From Telluribacter sp035998675 (lineage in GTDB: Bacteria; Bacteroidota; Bacteroidia; Cytophagales; Spirosomataceae), in assembly GCF_035998675.1 (NCBI RefSeq), contig NZ_DASYHI010000024.1, positions 310,001-374,000 of the forward strand: 64,000 nucleotides of DNA, written 5' to 3'. Every line of letters begins with the position of its first letter. The first letter of the stretch is position 1. A program made the position numbers and the translations under genes. This document shows positions 1-8,406 of this stretch, piece by piece. The notes beneath the pieces were generated by a model, which was not told the origin of the DNA, ran no database searches, and saw only the letters and a list, made by a program, of their open reading frames with translations.

Positions 1-5
1 TATAG

Positions 6-1640
6 ATGCTTACCTTTGATTATTCTCCCGTTGTGTACTGGGCCGCAGGCTACGCACTAGCCGGAGCAGTAGTGTGGGCGGGGGTATTTCGTCGGTTTTC
101 CAATCTGCTCTTTCTTTGCCTGAGCATGGTGTTGCTGGTTATGATGCGGCTCCCTGCCGTGGTCATGAACCGGGAACTGAATCCCGATGAAAGCCAGATG
201 ATCAGCCACGGCATTACCCTTTATTTCAGCCCGGTTTACTGGCAATCGGTGGATGGTACTACCATTGGGCCGCTGGATAATTACTGGCTGGTACTGCCGC
301 GCCTGCTGGGTTTTCAGATTGACTATACATCGGCTCGTGTCATGGGGCTGCTCTGCGCGGTGGGGGCTTTGCTCTTCTTCTTTGGGGCTGTTCGCCGCTG
401 GTTCGGGACCAGTACCGCGCGGCTGTCGTTCCTGTTTCCGCTGCTCTTTTTATCGTTTACCCAGGAGGCCGACTATATCCATTATTCCAGTGAGCAGCTA
501 CCGGTTTTGTTATTGGGTCTTTGCCTCTGGTTATTAGCCGGATTGTCAAGCGGCACGGTGCCGGCCGCCCGGCAGGCGTACCTGCTGGGGTTTGTAGCCG
601 GCATGGTACCCTTTTCCAAGATTCAGGCCGTGCCTCAGGCGGTGGTGCTGGCCTTAGCGGGCATCTGGATCACGTACCGGTACTTCCGGTCGGCCGGACA
701 GTTCAGGCCCCTGCTCGCTATTTTGTTGGGTGGTCTTTCTTTTCCGTTACTGACTACGGCCTGGGCCCTCTACCATGAGGTATTTGACGACATGATTGAC
801 TTTTATCTGCTGGGAAACGCTATTTACGCGGGCAATAGTAGCTTCACGGACATTCCGGCCTACCTGGCCAGGCTACTGACGCTCAGCCCCGACTTCCTGA
901 CGTACACCCTGGTACTTGTGGCCCCTATTGGTATGGGTATACTAACCTGGCTTCGCTCCGGAGCAGGGCCGGGCAAACCCCGGGAAGCTTTCCTGCCGGT
1001 ACTTTTTATCGGATATCTGTTGGCAGCCTTTTATGCCGCTACCAAGTCAGGCAATCCTTTCGTACACTACCTGACCCTCTGTATTCAGCCGCTGGCCCTG
1101 GTGGCGGTGTGCGGGCTGCACTGGCTACGAAAGCAAAAAGCAGTAGGAGCTTTGGTACTGGCGGGACTGTGGATAGGGTGGTTTGCGGGGACCGATGCGC
1201 TGTCTTTTCTGCGGCACCGGCGTGTCAACGAGTACATGTCGGTGGGGGCTACTTCACTACCGGTGAGCGCGCTGGTGCAGGAGCTGAACAAGTACACACA
1301 GCCGGACGACTACATGGTGGTGTGGGGGTGGCAGAATAAGTACTATGTAGAAGCACAACTACCCCACGGGACGGCCGAAAACCACTCGGAGCGGAGTATC
1401 TATGCGCATCCTTTGCGTGAAACCTACCGTGCCCGCTACATCAGCGACATGAGAAGAAACCAGCCGGTGGTATTTGTAGATGCCGTGGATAACAGCCTCT
1501 GGCTGGGTGACCGGGCCACCGAAGGCTTCGAAAGTTTTCCGGAACTGGCCCGGTTAGTCAAACAAAACTACCACTTTGTAGGTACCTTTGAAAAGAATTT
1601 ACTCTATATCCGTAAGGACAGGTACCCGGCCGGACGTTAA
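6..1640 (+). CDS. Polytopic membrane protein, GT39/PMT-like glycosyltransferase candidate
   Basis: A 544-residue protein with many hydrophobic segments over the first ~400 residues and a soluble C-terminal part. The acidic motif NPDESQ (residues 59-64), placed after the first membrane segments, resembles the Asp-Glu loop of GT-C enzymes that take sugars from polyprenyl-phosphate donors; that class assignment is inference from fold type and motif. An in-frame TAG at 3-5 directly precedes the ATG, so the gene is complete despite lying at the window edge. Its stop overlaps the stop of the convergent Rrf2 gene by 4 bp, with no terminator visible between them. The acceptor is unknown. It could equally be a non-enzymatic polytopic protein of the same fold. 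Confidence 0.7.
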   Translation: MLTFDYSPVVYWAAGYALAGAVVWAGVFRRFSNLLFLCLSMVLLVMMRLPAVVMNRELNPDESQMISHGITLYFSPVYWQSVDGTTIGPLDNYWLVLPRLLGFQIDYTSARVMGLLCAVGALLFFFGAVRRWFGTSTARLSFLFPLLFLSFTQEADYIHYSSEQLPVLLLGLCLWLLAGLSSGTVPAARQAYLLGFVAGMVPFSKIQAVPQAVVLALAGIWITYRYFRSAGQFRPLLAILLGGLSFPLLTTAWALYHEVFDDMIDFYLLGNAIYAGNSSFTDIPAYLARLLTLSPDFLTYTLVLVAPIGMGILTWLRSGAGPGKPREAFLPVLFIGYLLAAFYAATKSGNPFVHYLTLCIQPLALVAVCGLHWLRKQKAVGALVLAGLWIGWFAGTDALSFLRHRRVNEYMSVGATSLPVSALVQELNKYTQPDDYMVVWGWQNKYYVEAQLPHGTAENHSERSIYAHPLRETYRARYISDMRRNQPVVFVDAVDNSLWLGDRATEGFESFPELARLVKQNYHFVGTFEKNLLYIRKDRYPAGR

Positions 1641-2056
1641 TCCTGGGCATTTAGTAAGTCAGTAAGGGTGGTCTGATCCAGTACCGCCAGGTTGGCGTCG
1701 CGCCATTTCTCCATCACCAGCCGCAAGCTGCACGTTCCTTCGTCAACGCAGTCTTCGCACTTTCCATAAAAGTATAATGATACGCACAGGGTAGGGGCAA
1801 TGGGACCGTCAATAATACGAAGTACCTTCGAGAACTTTACCTCTTCGGGAGGCATACGCAGCAGGTAACCGCCTCCTTTTCCTTTTTGACTTTGCAGGAT
1901 ACCGTTGTTGCGCAGGTCAAGCAGGATAGCTTCCAGAAACTTCTTGGGTATTTTTTCTTTTTCGGCAATATGGGATATCAGCACCGGGCCTTTTCCGTAC
2001 TGCTGGGCCAGTACTTTTAAGGCTTTCAGGGCGTATTTGGCTTTCCTGGAGATCAT
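1637..2056 (-). CDS. Rrf2-family transcriptional regulator with four clustered cysteines
   Basis: 139 residues, the usual size for Rrf2 proteins (IscR, NsrR, RirA, CymR). The N-terminal ~65 residues form the winged-helix domain, starting with the typical ISRKAKYALKAL and containing the KGKGGGYLL wing. The second half has Cys91, Cys100, Cys103 and Cys109, spaced C-x8-C-x2-C-x5-C. This suggests an Fe-S cluster or redox switch, as in IscR and RirA, although the spacing is not that of IscR. It is monocistronic. A dyad covers its probable -7 box (2080-2096), consistent with autoregulation. The regulated genes cannot be named from this window; no suf or isc genes are nearby. Confidence 0.88.
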   Translation of the reverse strand: MISRKAKYALKALKVLAQQYGKGPVLISHIAEKEKIPKKFLEAILLDLRNNGILQSQKGKGGGYLLRMPPEEVKFSKVLRIIDGPIAPTLCVSLYFYGKCEDCVDEGTCSLRLVMEKWRDANLAVLDQTTLTDLLNAQD

Positions 2057-2079
2057 GGAAGTGGAACTACTTATAAAAT

Positions 2080-2096
2080 CTATATATCAAATATAG
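2080..2096 (-). promoter_or_regulatory. Dyad over the -7 box of the Rrf2 gene
   Basis: A perfect 6-bp inverted repeat, CTATAT-N5-ATATAG, overlaps TATATTTG (minus strand, 2088-2095), which matches the Bacteroidota -7 consensus TAnnTTTG. It lies 32 bp upstream of the ATG. No TTG is found at the expected -33 position. It is a plausible autoregulatory operator. Confidence 0.45.
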
Positions 2097-2177
2097 AAAA
2101 ACTTTTCAAATGAGACGCACGACGGCTGCGGTACCCGGGTCATTACCAGCCACGAAAAGCAGAAGTGGACCAAACGG

Positions 2178-3956
2178 CTACTCTACACGACTGGACGAAT
2201 CGGACGTTTCCCTGGAAAGGCGGGGGAGAATGGTATCGTAGAAGTCTTTGGGCAGGAAAGGCTTGGTGAGGTAGGCGGTAAATCCGCTGGCCATGGCGCG
2301 CTCCTTTTCGTTGGAAAACGCCGACGCGGTAAGGGCAATAACCGGAATGCTGCGATCCAGGGTACGGATAGTCCGGGTAGCGTCAAAACCATCCATTTCC
2401 GGCATCCGTAAATCCATCAAAATTAAGTCATAGGAGGTAGCCTTGAATTTTTCGATAGCGTCCAGACCGTTTACCGCCGTTTCAAACTGGATTCCCCGGC
2501 GCTTAAGGAAGTTCGTAGCAACCAGCAGGTTAATAGGGTTGTCATCCACGACCAGCACGCGGGCGTGCGAAAAGGTATCCGTAGCCTCTACCTGAGCGAG
2601 TGTTTCCTGAACGGGTTGCTCCTCGAGGTAAGGAAAATCAATGGAAAACGTAAAGCTGGAACCTCTTCCCACTTCGCTGAACAACTGTATTTCACTACCA
2701 AACAGTTGCAGTAATTCCTTGGAAATAGCCAGTCCCAGGCCCGTGCCCCCGTACTGCCGGTGCGTAGCTACGCTGGCCTGGGTAAAGCTCTCAAAAATAG
2801 CAGGTTGTTGCTCATACGGGATACCAATACCGGTATCAATGATCATAAAATGCAGCCGCACTTTACGTTCATCCTTGTTTATTACCTTTACTACCAGCTT
2901 CACCGACCCTTTTTCGGTAAACTTTATGGCGTTGTGAATCAGGTTGTTAAGAATCTGGTTGAGCCTTACCTTGTCACCCACAATCTGAGTCGGAATATCA
3001 GTATCTATTTTGAACAGCAAGTCGAGCTTTTTCTCGGCGGCTTTGGGAATAAAGGTTTTTTCCAGGTTTTTTAGCAAAGTCCTGACTTCAAAGGGAATTG
3101 GGTCAAGCTGTACGTGGTTGGAGTTAATTTTATTAAAGTCCAGGATATCATTTACAACGGCCATCAGGTGATCCGCTGAGAACTTAAGCGTTTGTACCAG
3201 GTCAGCCTGGAAATCATTTTTCTTACCATCCTGCAGCATCAGATGCACCACGCCTACTATGCCATTGAGCGGCGTACGGATTTCGTGGCTCATCATGGAA
3301 AGAAACTCCGACTTGGCCCGGGTAGCTTGTTCGGCAATGGTCTTCTGCTTTTCGAGGGCTTCGTTTTGCTTTTGAAGCGTGTGCCGGAGGTAAAACTCTT
3401 TCTTGTCTTTTTCAAAACGCATCCGGCTCAGGTAAGGATAGACCAGATAAGCCCCCAGCATAAAAAGGCCTCCTTCACCCAAAAACTTGGGGAAGGAGGC
3501 GGGGTTGTGTAGGTAGACTGCCGTTGGAAATAAAATAAGAGGTACTATGGCCGCTATCAGGGCATATCTGAAATTCCAGCGGACTATCAGTAGCGTGAAC
3601 AGCAGAACCAGAATGATGTTAAATGTTTCGCGTTCGTAGGTTTTGTGGGGAATGGACCAGAGCAAATAAGCATGAAAAACAGAAGCGACCAGAATGCAGT
3701 ACAACGCCAGATTGACATTGCTGATCTTGTTTTTGAAATTCAATAGCAGGAGCACCGTAAGGATAGCGCTGGTCAATAACTGGATGGTAAGTACCTCTGA
3801 AACGTAGGGGCTGTTACTAATCAGAAAAAGGAGACTTGTGATCGGGTAGCCAAGAATAAAAGATAGGGTAAGCATCCGGTGGCTCGAACGCGATCGAACT
3901 TCAAGCTCTCTCTTCCAGAGATTGTTATACTGATATGAATAGTCAGCTTTGTCCAA
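2178..3956 (-). CDS. Hybrid sensor histidine kinase with C-terminal receiver domain
   Basis: 592 residues. About six hydrophobic segments lie between residues ~28 and 180 and form an integral-membrane sensor without a large periplasmic domain. A short coiled linker follows (~181-215). The kinase core has an H-box with His224 (MMSHEIRTPLNG), an N-box near Asn342, G1 DTGIGIP (~374-380) and G2 GGTGLGLA (~403-410). The receiver domain (~466-580) has the acidic pair Asp471/Asp472 and the phospho-acceptor Asp515 (LILMDLRMP). All catalytic residues are present, so it should be active. There is no output-regulator gene next to it, so its phosphate probably passes to a partner elsewhere. The ligand is unknown. 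Confidence 0.95.
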   Translation of the reverse strand: MDKADYSYQYNNLWKRELEVRSRSSHRMLTLSFILGYPITSLLFLISNSPYVSEVLTIQLLTSAILTVLLLLNFKNKISNVNLALYCILVASVFHAYLLWSIPHKTYERETFNIILVLLFTLLIVRWNFRYALIAAIVPLILFPTAVYLHNPASFPKFLGEGGLFMLGAYLVYPYLSRMRFEKDKKEFYLRHTLQKQNEALEKQKTIAEQATRAKSEFLSMMSHEIRTPLNGIVGVVHLMLQDGKKNDFQADLVQTLKFSADHLMAVVNDILDFNKINSNHVQLDPIPFEVRTLLKNLEKTFIPKAAEKKLDLLFKIDTDIPTQIVGDKVRLNQILNNLIHNAIKFTEKGSVKLVVKVINKDERKVRLHFMIIDTGIGIPYEQQPAIFESFTQASVATHRQYGGTGLGLAISKELLQLFGSEIQLFSEVGRGSSFTFSIDFPYLEEQPVQETLAQVEATDTFSHARVLVVDDNPINLLVATNFLKRRGIQFETAVNGLDAIEKFKATSYDLILMDLRMPEMDGFDATRTIRTLDRSIPVIALTASAFSNEKERAMASGFTAYLTKPFLPKDFYDTILPRLSRETSDSSSRVE

Positions 3957-3985
3957 GTAAATAGTGGGATTTTGTAGCGGATGTA

Positions 3986-3993
3986 CAAAAATA
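3986..3993 (-). promoter_or_regulatory. Probable -7 box of the hybrid kinase gene
   Basis: TATTTTTG on the minus strand fits TAnnTTTG, 30 bp upstream of the kinase start codon. No clear TTG lies at -33. Confidence 0.35.
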
Positions 3994-4033
3994 CAGTTTT
4001 TCTAATAACAGAATAATAAGGAGCTTTACAAGC

Positions 4034-4071
4034 AAAAATCCCGCCAAAATAGATTTTCTGACGGAATTTTT
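4034..4071 (-). terminator. Terminator after the fadN-type gene
   Basis: Two 13-nt arms (4034-4046 and 4059-4071) pair with only two G-U pairs around a 12-nt loop. Read on the minus strand, the stem ends in TTTTT. It lies 24 bp downstream of the stop codon of the 3-hydroxyacyl-CoA dehydrogenase gene. Confidence 0.7.
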
Positions 4072-4094
4072 GAAAATAAAACAGCTGAATAGTC

Positions 4095-6500
4095 TTAATT
4101 CCGAGATGGCTTGCCGCCAGTCAGTAATCCCTGCATGCGTTCCAGTGTCTTCTTTTCCCCGCAGAGCGACAGAAAGGCTTCCCGCTCCAGGTCAAGCAAA
4201 TACTGTTCCGTTACGTTTTGTGGGTAACTAAGATCGCCCCCGCAAATCACATGGGCCAGCTTGTTGGCAATTTTGACGTCGTGGTCGCTGATGTAGTTAG
4301 CCATGCGCATCTGAGCAATACCCGCCTGAAACAACGCGATACCCGTTTTCCCCTGCACTTTAATGTCGGTACGCTGGGTAGGCTGGGTGTAGCCGTTGTC
4401 GGCCAGCTCCAGAGCCGCCTGTTTGGCTTCTGCGAGGAGGCGGCTGCGGTTCAGTACTATCTGGTCCTTATCCTGCAGGTAGTTCATTTCGTAGGCTTCC
4501 TGCGCCGAGGTAGATACCTTGGCCTGCGCAATATTCATGAAGGCATTCTGTAGTACGTTCAGTTCGGGGTCGCCTGTGCGATAGAGGTCAGAGCAGCGAA
4601 CGGCCATTTCCTTGGTACCTCCTCCGGCGGGTATGAGCCCTACGCCCAACTCTACCAGCCCCATGTAGGTTTCGGCGTGGGCTACCACTTTATCGGCGTG
4701 CAGGTTAAGTTCGCAGCCGCCGCCCAGCGCCAGCGTGTGCGGCGCCGTCACGACCGGGATGGACGAGTAGCGGGCGCGCATGATGGTTTGCTGGAACTGC
4801 GCGATCATGAGGTTGATCTCATCAAAGTCCTGCTCAAGGGCAAACATGAACAGCATAGCCAGGTTGGCTCCCGCCGAAAACGCCTCGGTAGACTCATTCC
4901 CAATGACCAGCCCGCGGAAATCTTTTTCGGCCAGGCTGATACCCTTCTGTACACCTTCCACTACCTCAGCACCGAACGTGTTCATTTTGGAGTGGAATTC
5001 CAGGTTGACGATGCCGTCACCAATGTCGTAGAGGGTAGCGCCCGCGTTTTTCCAGACTATGTTGTCGGAGTAGTTGCTCAGGATGACAAAGCTCTCCTGC
5101 CCCGGTACCGGCTGATAGCTCTTCGTCGGAATATCATAGTACAGGCGTTTGCCTTTTTCTACTTTGTAGAACGACTCCTGACCGGCTTCAACCATTTCAT
5201 ACACCCAGTTGGCTGGTTTTTTGTCGAGTCCTTCCATGATACCCAGCATTTTCTTTAACCCAATGGCATCCCAGGTTTCGAAAAGGCCCATCTGCCAGCC
5301 AAAACCGGCTGTAATAGCCTGGTCAATGCGGTAGAGTTCGTCAGAGATTTCGGGTATGCGGTAGGTAGCATAGCGGAAGGCATCGGTGAAGGTGCGGCGG
5401 TAAAACTCCCCGGCTTTGTCCTTGCCATCCAGCAGTACCCCAAAACGCTTTGAAAGGTTATCGATGGCTTTGGTACCTTCCAGCGTAGCGAACTTCACTT
5501 TTTCGCTGGGGCGGTACTCCATGGTATCAAAGGCCAGCGCCATAATGACCGTCTTGCCTTTTTCATCTTTAGTCTTTTTATAAAAGCCCTGTCCCGATTT
5601 ATCGCCCAGGCGTTTGGCTTCAAATAGTCGCTGCATAATGGGGGGCAGCATAAAAGCCTCCCGCGACTCGTCGGTACCTTCGCCCGACGTGTACAGGTTA
5701 TTGGCAACGTGTACGGTAGTATCCAGCCCCACCAGGTCCGACAGGCGGAAGGTACCTGACTTGGGGCGGCCGACCACCGGTCCGGTGAGCTTGTCTACCT
5801 CCTCGACGGTTAGCCCCAGTTCTTCGGCGGTACGGATGGTCTGTACCATGGCAAAGATACCCAGCCGGTTGGCAATAAAGCCGGGAGTGTCTTTACCCAG
5901 TACCGTAGTCTTACCCAGGAAGAGGTCACCGTAGTGCATCAGGAAGTCAACGATGGCCGGGTCGGTCTGGGGGCCGGGGATAATCTCCAGCAGGCGCAGG
6001 TAGCGGGGCGGATTGAAGAAGTGTGTACCGCAAAAATGCTGCTGAAAGTCGTCACTACGGCCTTCCGACATGAGATGGATAGGAATACCCGAGGTGTTGG
6101 AGGTAATGAGCGTACCCGGCTTGCGTACTTGGTCTACTTTTTCAAAGAGACTTTTCTTAATGTCCAGGCGCTCTACTACTACCTCAATGATCCAGTCGTA
6201 GCCCTTTATATCTTTAAGATTATCGTCAAAATTGCCCAGCTTAATCCGGTCCGCAAACTTAGGGCTGTACAGAGCCGCCGGGGAGCCTTTGAGAGTACTT
6301 TGGAAGGATTCATTGACAATACGATTGCGTACGGCCGGGTGTTCCAGCGTGAGTCCTTTGGCGGTTTCGGCCTCGGTAAGCTCACGGGGTACTATGTCCA
6401 GCAGCAGTACCTGTACACCGATATTGGCAAAATGACACGCGATGCGCGAGCCCATGATTCCGGAACCCAGTACGGCTACTTTACGAATTGAACGATTCAT
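4095..6500 (-). CDS. fadN: Bifunctional 3-hydroxyacyl-CoA dehydrogenase / enoyl-CoA hydratase (FadN type)
   Basis: 801 residues with the dehydrogenase first and the hydratase second. This is the order of Bacillus FadN and the reverse of Escherichia FadB. The N-terminal Rossmann domain has VAVLGSGIMGSRIA (~8-21), followed by the NTSG and HFFNPP motifs of HAD domains. The hydratase half has the oxyanion-hole segments AFSAGANL and LALGGGCEL and the EVGLIPAGGGT-like stretch VGVGLIPAGGGT. It catalyses two successive steps of fatty-acid beta-oxidation. It lies 52 bp downstream of a MarR regulator on the same strand, probably in one transcript, and ends at a terminator. The thiolase (fadA) and acyl-CoA dehydrogenase often found in this cluster are absent here. 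Confidence 0.93.
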   Translation of the reverse strand: MNRSIRKVAVLGSGIMGSRIACHFANIGVQVLLLDIVPRELTEAETAKGLTLEHPAVRNRIVNESFQSTLKGSPAALYSPKFADRIKLGNFDDNLKDIKGYDWIIEVVVERLDIKKSLFEKVDQVRKPGTLITSNTSGIPIHLMSEGRSDDFQQHFCGTHFFNPPRYLRLLEIIPGPQTDPAIVDFLMHYGDLFLGKTTVLGKDTPGFIANRLGIFAMVQTIRTAEELGLTVEEVDKLTGPVVGRPKSGTFRLSDLVGLDTTVHVANNLYTSGEGTDESREAFMLPPIMQRLFEAKRLGDKSGQGFYKKTKDEKGKTVIMALAFDTMEYRPSEKVKFATLEGTKAIDNLSKRFGVLLDGKDKAGEFYRRTFTDAFRYATYRIPEISDELYRIDQAITAGFGWQMGLFETWDAIGLKKMLGIMEGLDKKPANWVYEMVEAGQESFYKVEKGKRLYYDIPTKSYQPVPGQESFVILSNYSDNIVWKNAGATLYDIGDGIVNLEFHSKMNTFGAEVVEGVQKGISLAEKDFRGLVIGNESTEAFSAGANLAMLFMFALEQDFDEINLMIAQFQQTIMRARYSSIPVVTAPHTLALGGGCELNLHADKVVAHAETYMGLVELGVGLIPAGGGTKEMAVRCSDLYRTGDPELNVLQNAFMNIAQAKVSTSAQEAYEMNYLQDKDQIVLNRSRLLAEAKQAALELADNGYTQPTQRTDIKVQGKTGIALFQAGIAQMRMANYISDHDVKIANKLAHVICGGDLSYPQNVTEQYLLDLEREAFLSLCGEKKTLERMQGLLTGGKPSRN

Positions 6501-6552
6501 ACGTTGACTAATTATAGAGTGGTTTTAGTATTACAGGAGGCAGAACATGGGA

Positions 6553-7017
6553 CTACAGATCTTCAGGCCCGTCTCCCGCTTTAAGTTTTTGATTTTCTTC
6601 TTCCACCATGTGGTTTATTTCTTTAATCACATCCAGAAACACGACAAGTTTTTCCAGCGGTATCTTTTCACGAATCATGTTGTTGAAGGTAAGTACCCCC
6701 TCCCGCGCCATCTCGCGCTTGCGGCGGCCTTCTTCGGTAAGCATGATATGGACAAAACGTTTGTCTGTTTCGTGTACTTCGCGCCGGATCAGGCCTCTTT
6801 CTTCGAGGTTCTTGAGCATCCTGACCAGACTTCGTGGTTCCATACCCAGCAACGGGGCTATTTTGGTGGCCGGAGTACCATTTTCGCTGTCAATATTCAG
6901 CAACACATAGCCGGTTGCCATGGTCATGTCGAAGCGGGCAGCGTAGGCGTTGTACATCCGGGATATCGAATGCCAGGCCCATTTTATATGAAAGTCCACT
7001 GTTTTTTCCTTGCGCAT
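6553..7017 (-). CDS. MarR-family transcriptional regulator of the fad gene
   Basis: 154 residues with the MarR winged helix. The recognition helix region is TKIAPLLGMEPRSLVRMLKNL and the wing carries a Glu-Thr-Asp-Lys-Arg segment (HETDKRF), both typical of the family. It is the first gene of a probable MarR-fadN operon with a 52-bp gap. An inverted repeat overlaps its promoter (7065-7103), which suggests that it represses itself and fadN and is released by an acyl-CoA or similar ligand. The ligand is inferred only from the neighbouring gene. Confidence 0.92.
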   Translation of the reverse strand: MRKEKTVDFHIKWAWHSISRMYNAYAARFDMTMATGYVLLNIDSENGTPATKIAPLLGMEPRSLVRMLKNLEERGLIRREVHETDKRFVHIMLTEEGRRKREMAREGVLTFNNMIREKIPLEKLVVFLDVIKEINHMVEEENQKLKAGDGPEDL

Positions 7018-7056
7018 ACCTGTCAGTTCTTATGTGGCGTCAGAATAGTCCTTCTA

Positions 7057-7088
7057 CAAATGTACTAAAATAGGATGATATTATGCAA
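7057..7088 (-). promoter_or_regulatory. Promoter of the MarR-fadN operon
   Basis: Minus strand: TTG (7086-7088), 21-nt spacer, TACATTTG (7057-7064). This is a full match to the Bacteroidota TTG-N19/21-TAnnTTTG pattern. The predicted start is near 7050, giving a leader of about 33 nt. Confidence 0.65.
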
Positions 7089-7103
7089 GCATACTATTTT
7101 TAG
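7065..7103. promoter_or_regulatory. Candidate MarR operator
   Basis: Arms CTAAAATAG (7065-7073) and CTATTTTTAG (7094-7103) form an inverted repeat, perfect apart from one extra T. It spans the spacer of the promoter above. A MarR dimer bound here would block polymerase. Confidence 0.5.
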
Positions 7104-7153
7104 AAACCTGCTACTTTATCTCAATAAAGAGGTAGGTATAAGGCAGGGCGAAG

Positions 7154-8377
7154 CTACGGAGCGGTAGCTTCAAGGGGTTGGGGAGCCGCGTCGATGGGTT
7201 TTACCTGCCGGGCTATGAAGATACTGAGAAAGATGGCCGTTATGGCAAAGAAGCCCACCAGCCCGTAGTTGGTTACCTGTCCTTCGGGTGTTTTGCCCAC
7301 AATAAGACCGGCACTGTAAGCGGCCAACGACTGGGCCAGCAGCTGAACGGAAGAATTGATCGCCATAAAACCGCCGCGCTGAACCGGACTGACCACGGAA
7401 GTAACCATGGCCTGCGTAGGTACCAGACGGCCGTTGGAGAAAATAAAGAACAAGCCCGATACGAACAGTACATACGCCAGTGGTGAAGGGGGCATGTGGG
7501 TAATGAGGTAAATCGGCAGCAGGGACAACAGCGCAAATACCACAAAGACGGGGTACTTGCCCTTCTGATCAGCAATTCTGCCTACCAGCGGCGCCGTGAA
7601 TATAGTAAGCGCCCCGCCCACCAGGTAAATCAGGTACACATTGGATTCACTAAACCCGACATTAGAAACCAGGTAGGGGGTTATAAAAGGAATAATACTG
7701 AAATGCCCCAGCATAATAGTAGTAGTCAGAAACAGTGCGCGGAGCTGATTGGGGTTGCTGGCAATGTTGGTCAGGACCGCAAACGGGTTGGTGCGCTGCT
7801 GCCGGCTTTGAACGTGGGCGTTCATGATAGGAACAAAGCGCCAGATCAGGAAAAGTACCCCTATTCCCAGCACCCCCACAAACACAAACGGAGCGTGCCA
7901 GCTGAACCGCGTGGCAATGTACAACCCGAAAGGTACCCCCGCCACCGAGGCCGCCGAAAAGGCCGTCATGACAATGGACATGGCCTGGGCGCGGCGTTCG
8001 TAAGAAAACACGTCGCCCACAATGGAAAGTACCTGCGACCCCAGTACCCCGCCAAAGATACCCGCCAGGGCGCGGGCGGCAATGAGCAGCCAGTAGGTTG
8101 GCGCTATGGCACAGGCCAGCGTACCCACCACAAAACCACTGTAGGCCAGCATTACCACGTACTTACGGGGAAAGCGGTCAACAAAGAAAGCGGCCACAAA
8201 GCCGGAGATACCGGCACTGAGACTGTACGAAGACACAATCAGGGCGAACTCCTGCGGGCCAATGCCAAAGTACCGCATGAGCTGCGGACCCAACGGCATC
8301 ATAATCATGAAATCAACGATATGGGTAAAGTTGATACAGGCCAGTACAAGCAGCAGCAGTCGTTCGCCTCGGGTCAT
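7154..8377 (-). CDS. MFS transporter (DHA1 / AraJ-like efflux)
   Basis: 407 residues with about twelve hydrophobic segments. The family signatures are the loop 2-3 motif DRFPRKYVV (~67-75) and the segment-4 arginine in ARALAGIFGG. The N-terminal FTHIVDFMIMMPLGPQL is typical of DHA1 sugar or drug exporters. Its start lies 29 bp after the stop of the upstream thioredoxin-fold lipoprotein on the same strand, so the two are probably co-transcribed. The substrate cannot be read from sequence. Confidence 0.88.
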   Translation of the reverse strand: MTRGERLLLLVLACINFTHIVDFMIMMPLGPQLMRYFGIGPQEFALIVSSYSLSAGISGFVAAFFVDRFPRKYVVMLAYSGFVVGTLACAIAPTYWLLIAARALAGIFGGVLGSQVLSIVGDVFSYERRAQAMSIVMTAFSAASVAGVPFGLYIATRFSWHAPFVFVGVLGIGVLFLIWRFVPIMNAHVQSRQQRTNPFAVLTNIASNPNQLRALFLTTTIMLGHFSIIPFITPYLVSNVGFSESNVYLIYLVGGALTIFTAPLVGRIADQKGKYPVFVVFALLSLLPIYLITHMPPSPLAYVLFVSGLFFIFSNGRLVPTQAMVTSVVSPVQRGGFMAINSSVQLLAQSLAAYSAGLIVGKTPEGQVTNYGLVGFFAITAIFLSIFIARQVKPIDAAPQPLEATAP

Positions 8378-8406
8378 TCGTTATTCAAGTTTGAAAGTCA
8401 TAGGTC

